A stretch of 64,000 nucleotides of DNA from Mucilaginibacter dorajii. Its GTDB lineage: Bacteria; Bacteroidota; Bacteroidia; Sphingobacteriales; Sphingobacteriaceae. The stretch covers positions 62,001 to 126,000 of the forward strand of contig NZ_JANTYS010000010.1 of assembly GCF_024808255.1 (NCBI RefSeq), given 5' to 3'. Position 1 is the stretch's first letter; every line of letters starts with the position of its first letter. Made by a program: the position numbers and the translations under genes. Below are positions 61,431-64,000 of this stretch, piece after piece. A model generated the notes under the pieces. The model did no database searches and was not told where the DNA came from. It worked only from the letters and a program-made list of their open reading frames with translations.

Positions 61431-62858
61431 CTAACACTCCGGCAAGCTTATCGGGATATTGATAGCCAGGCCACCATCTGATGTTTCTTTGTATTTGGAG
61501 TTCATATCCAATGCGGTTTGCCACATGGTTTTTACTACGGCATCCAGGCTTACTTTGGCTTTTTCGGGATTACTTTGCAGGGCCAGTTGTGATGCGGTAA
61601 TAGCTTTAATAGCCCCCATCGTATTGCGTTCGATACAAGGGATCTGTACCAGGCCTCCTATAGGGTCGCAGGTGAGGCCAAGGTGATGTTCCATGGCAAT
61701 TTCCGCAGCCATGAGTACCTGGCGCTGTGTGCCACCCAGGCATTCGGTTAGGGCAGCGGCCGCCATTGCCGATGATACGCCAATTTCGGCCTGGCAACCA
61801 CCCATGGCGGCAGATATGGTAGCCCCCTTTTTAAAGATACTACCAATTTCAGATGCGGTAAGCAAAAACTGGATGATCTTCTCTTCGGTAAAACTATCGC
61901 AAAATACAATATAATATTGCAGCACAGCAGGGATAACACCCGCGGCACCGTTGGTAGGCGCGGTTACTACCCTTCCAAAAGAAGCATTTTCCTCGTTAAC
62001 CGCCAGGGCAAAACAGCTTACCCAATCCAAGGTATTTTTAAAACCTTCGCCGGTTTTACGGATGGCGGTTACCCATTCATCGTAATTAGTGTAGGCATTA
62101 TTACCTATTAGTTTGCTATTCAGTTTAAAAGCACGCCGGGCTACATTTAACCCGCCGGGCAAAAGACCGGTAGTATGGCAACCGCGGTACATACATTCTT
62201 TTAAGGCTTTAAAAATATTAAGCACACCTGCGCGCGTTTCCTGTTCGGTACGCCAGGCCAGCTCGTTTTCCATCACCACTTCCGAGATCCTTAAGCCTGT
62301 TTTAATGCACCAATGCAGCAGATCAGCAGCTGTATCTATCGGGAAAGGCAGATCAACCTCTTGTTTGTTTTGTGCTGATGCGCCATCTTTAACCACGAAA
62401 CCGCCGCCGATAGAATAGTAAGTTTCAGTTACAGCTTTACCATTAAGCAAAAAAGCCTGGAAGGTTACTGCGTTGGGATGAAAAGGTAAACTTTCATTAT
62501 ATAAAAACATCAGGTCATTTTCAACCGAAAAACTGATAGGTTTAATGCCTCCCAATATTAACTGTTGCGATATGGTGATATGCGCAATTTTTGGCGTAAC
62601 CTGGTCAACCTCAAAAGTTACCGGGTCATCGCCGCTTAGGCCAAGCAGAATGGCGATATCGGTACCATGGCCCCGGCCGGTTTTAGCCAGTGAGCCATAT
62701 AGCAATATCTGTACCTGCTCAACCTGTGGTAGTACCTCCTGTTGCACAAGCGATTGTACAAATTGTTCGGCGGCACGCCAGGGACCAAGTGTGTGTGAGC
62801 TTGACGGGCCAATGCCAATCTTAAACATATCAAATACCGAAATCTGTTCTCTTTGCAT
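61431..62858 (-). CDS. sdaA: L-serine ammonia-lyase, iron-sulfur dependent
   Basis: A 475-residue single-chain enzyme that converts L-serine to pyruvate and ammonia. The beta domain starts with FKIGIGPSSSHTLGPWRAAEQF. The alpha domain has three Cys that would hold a [4Fe-4S] cluster: one in GCQAEIG, one in LTCDPIGG, one in IPCIERN. SMGG-type segments (ATISAAMGGCQ) confirm the family. It is divergent from the small membrane protein gene. Confidence 0.95.
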   Translation of the reverse strand: MQREQISVFDMFKIGIGPSSSHTLGPWRAAEQFVQSLVQQEVLPQVEQVQILLYGSLAKTGRGHGTDIAILLGLSGDDPVTFEVDQVTPKIAHITISQQLILGGIKPISFSVENDLMFLYNESLPFHPNAVTFQAFLLNGKAVTETYYSIGGGFVVKDGASAQNKQEVDLPFPIDTAADLLHWCIKTGLRISEVVMENELAWRTEQETRAGVLNIFKALKECMYRGCHTTGLLPGGLNVARRAFKLNSKLIGNNAYTNYDEWVTAIRKTGEGFKNTLDWVSCFALAVNEENASFGRVVTAPTNGAAGVIPAVLQYYIVFCDSFTEEKIIQFLLTASEIGSIFKKGATISAAMGGCQAEIGVSSAMAAAALTECLGGTQRQVLMAAEIAMEHHLGLTCDPIGGLVQIPCIERNTMGAIKAITASQLALQSNPEKAKVSLDAVVKTMWQTALDMNSKYKETSDGGLAINIPISLPEC

Positions 62859-62988
62859 CAGGCCAAAATTAAAAATAATATACCAATAGGGCTTTGTAAT
62901 AAATGTGATAGGATGTTTAATTTTTATTTAAAAAATTTATAATTTGCGGTAACTAAAACTTACAAAAAAACCACTAAACCTCAAAAAA

Positions 62989-63456
62989 ATGAACGATTAC
63001 AGTTCTTCTTCCGGCTCGCCAGCAGCATTTGCACTCTTTGGTGTAATGATGATCCCAAGTTTGATCATCGGACTCATTTGCATTATTAGCATGTGGAAAT
63101 TATTTGAAAAAGCCGGCAAACCAGGCTGGGCAGCAATTATTCCAATTTACAACGTTATTGTAATGCTTGAAATTGTTGGTAAACCTGTATGGTGGATCAT
63201 CTTGTTTTTGATCCCATGCGTAAATATTATTTTCGCTATCTGGACAATTAACCTGCTTAGTAAAAGCTTTGGCCAAAGCGAAGGGTTTACCATTGGTCTT
63301 ATCTTACTTCCATTTGTATTTTATCCAATTCTTGGCTTTGGTAATTATCCTTATATAGGCCCTGCCGGTGCAGGTTTTGCAGGTGGCTTTAAACCTTACG
63401 ATCCATCTGTTGATTATAAAGATCCGTTCAACCCTAATACGCCGCCGCAGGCTTAA
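62989..63456 (+). CDS. DUF5684 family membrane protein
   Basis: A 155-residue protein with three membrane segments (about 13-35, 68-90, 95-115) and a Pro/Gly-rich C-terminus. The GKPGWAAIIPIYNVIVMLEIVGKPVWWIILFLIPC core is the family mark. It is found next to signal peptidase genes elsewhere, but its role is unknown. It overlaps the next gene by one base. Confidence 0.85.
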   Translation: MNDYSSSSGSPAAFALFGVMMIPSLIIGLICIISMWKLFEKAGKPGWAAIIPIYNVIVMLEIVGKPVWWIILFLIPCVNIIFAIWTINLLSKSFGQSEGFTIGLILLPFVFYPILGFGNYPYIGPAGAGFAGGFKPYDPSVDYKDPFNPNTPPQA

Positions 63457-63821
63457 TGCTGCGCGGTTATATCACATTAACACTATTTTGCAGTCAGCTG
63501 GGTTTTATCCACTGGCTGCAAAATCATTTAATACCCTGTCCATTTAAATATATTACCGGCATTGATTGCCCGGGCTGCGGTTTCCAGCGGTCGGTTTTAG
63601 CGCTCATCCAGGGCAATTTGCATAAAAGCTTTAGCTTATACCCACCAGCCATTCCTCTTTTGCTTTTTTTTGCCTACGGCCTTGCCGATGGCTACTTCAA
63701 ACTCGATACCAAAAACTCGACGGTAAAAAAAACACTGTTTATGATTGTAGGCAGCATTGTTTTAGTGAGCTATGGCATAAAAATGTACGGGCTATATCGC
63801 CATTACAACACATCGGCCTGA
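63456..63821 (+). CDS. DUF2752 family membrane protein
   Basis: A 121-residue protein with a Cys-rich motif (CPFKYITGIDCPGCGFQRS) typical of DUF2752, flanked by two or three membrane segments. The family function is unknown; the CPxCG motif suggests metal or redox chemistry. It is coupled to the DUF5684 gene by a one-base overlap, and its 3' end overlaps the convergent partial gene by 19 bases. Confidence 0.88.
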   Translation: MLRGYITLTLFCSQLGFIHWLQNHLIPCPFKYITGIDCPGCGFQRSVLALIQGNLHKSFSLYPPAIPLLLFFAYGLADGYFKLDTKNSTVKKTLFMIVGSIVLVSYGIKMYGLYRHYNTSA

Positions 63822-64000
63822 GCTACAATGTGGCTGTAATCTTTAATAATGGTTTGTAAAAACAGCATATCGTTCATCTCGGGCGGCGTGGTTACGCCTA
63901 ATAACTCCCTGATGCGTTCGGCCATATTGTAAACCAGCACACTGTTGCGTGTTTTAATGTAACTGTTTATTACCTCGTTTATCAATTCAATATCCTGGTC
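63803..64000 (-). CDS. Unknown protein, C-terminal part (partial)
   Basis: The frame is open to the window edge and stops at 63803, leaving 65 residues. They are helical, with charged surface and no signal: NMAERIRELLGVTTPPEMND and a TIIKDYSHIVAQADVL tail. No family is recognised. Because the N-terminus is missing, the protein could be any size. Confidence 0.5.
   Translation of the reverse strand, partial: DQDIELINEVINSYIKTRNSVLVYNMAERIRELLGVTTPPEMNDMLFLQTIIKDYSHIVAQADVL

Overview
The window reads as a chromosomal segment of a Bacteroidota, most likely Sphingobacteriaceae (a Mucilaginibacter- or Pedobacter-like soil organism). The basis is the ECF sigma/FecR/SusC/SusD cassette, TAnnTTTG-type promoter elements with little Shine-Dalgarno signal, DUF4974 and TonB-plug families, lysine-type EF-P, and many short intergenic palindromes. 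The genus is an inference; there is no rRNA to check it. No tRNA, rRNA, CRISPR array, transposase or phage gene was seen.

Layout. 1-9.5 kb: end of an M1-type peptidase, then an accessory block of AraC-family regulators mixed with flavin monooxygenases (one Tet(X)-like), an aldo/keto reductase, a variant GAPDH and a GlxA-type regulator. 9.7-17 kb: efp, then an ECF sigma - FecR - SusC - SusD uptake locus read leftwards. 17.3-23.8 kb: a Crp/Fnr regulator with a divergent SDR and a tight downstream operon (YceI, tautomerase, SDR, NTF2-like, nitronate monooxygenase). That operon is preceded by two identical GTGA-N6-TCAC sites. 24-32.4 kb: GNAT, MATE/LysR, a repeat-rich spacer with a nested MITE-like element, a TetR/Tet(X)-like cassette with a clear operator, a SWIM protein and a UPF0158 protein. 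32.8-42.8 kb: GNAT, DinB, GH39, a PIN-domain remnant, recN, fabI, a lipoprotein, an SGNH hydrolase and a tandem pair of carboxypeptidase-regulatory-like proteins, the second broken by a palindrome. 42.8-51.7 kb: clpC, ettA, ilvE, a histidine phosphatase, clpS and a glycine-rich secreted protein. 52-57.4 kb: a tandem family of large MG2/TonB-plug proteins including a remnant third copy. 58-64 kb: dcd, a phosphopantetheinyl transferase - lipB - lipase operon, sdaA, two small membrane proteins and a truncated gene at the edge.

How it fits together. Housekeeping functions (EF-P, FabI, RecN, ClpC/ClpS, EttA, IlvE, Dcd, LipB, SdaA) alternate with small regulator-plus-redox modules. Each module has its own one-component regulator (AraC, Crp, LysR or TetR), a layout typical of detoxification of xenobiotics or reactive compounds. 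Outer-membrane uptake and surface functions are represented by SusCD, the MG2/plug proteins and several lipoproteins.

The most distinctive property is the density and behaviour of palindromic repeats. At least six families are visible. Most sit in convergent spacers, but three touch genes. A 20-bp perfect palindrome at 41991-42010 splits a gene, and removing it restores the frame. An inverted-repeat cluster lies in frame inside recN, and a 23-bp inverted repeat forms the last codons and stop of recN. A 351-bp element with 14-bp terminal repeats and a 5-bp target duplication sits at 27268-27618. These suggest recent activity of small non-autonomous elements.
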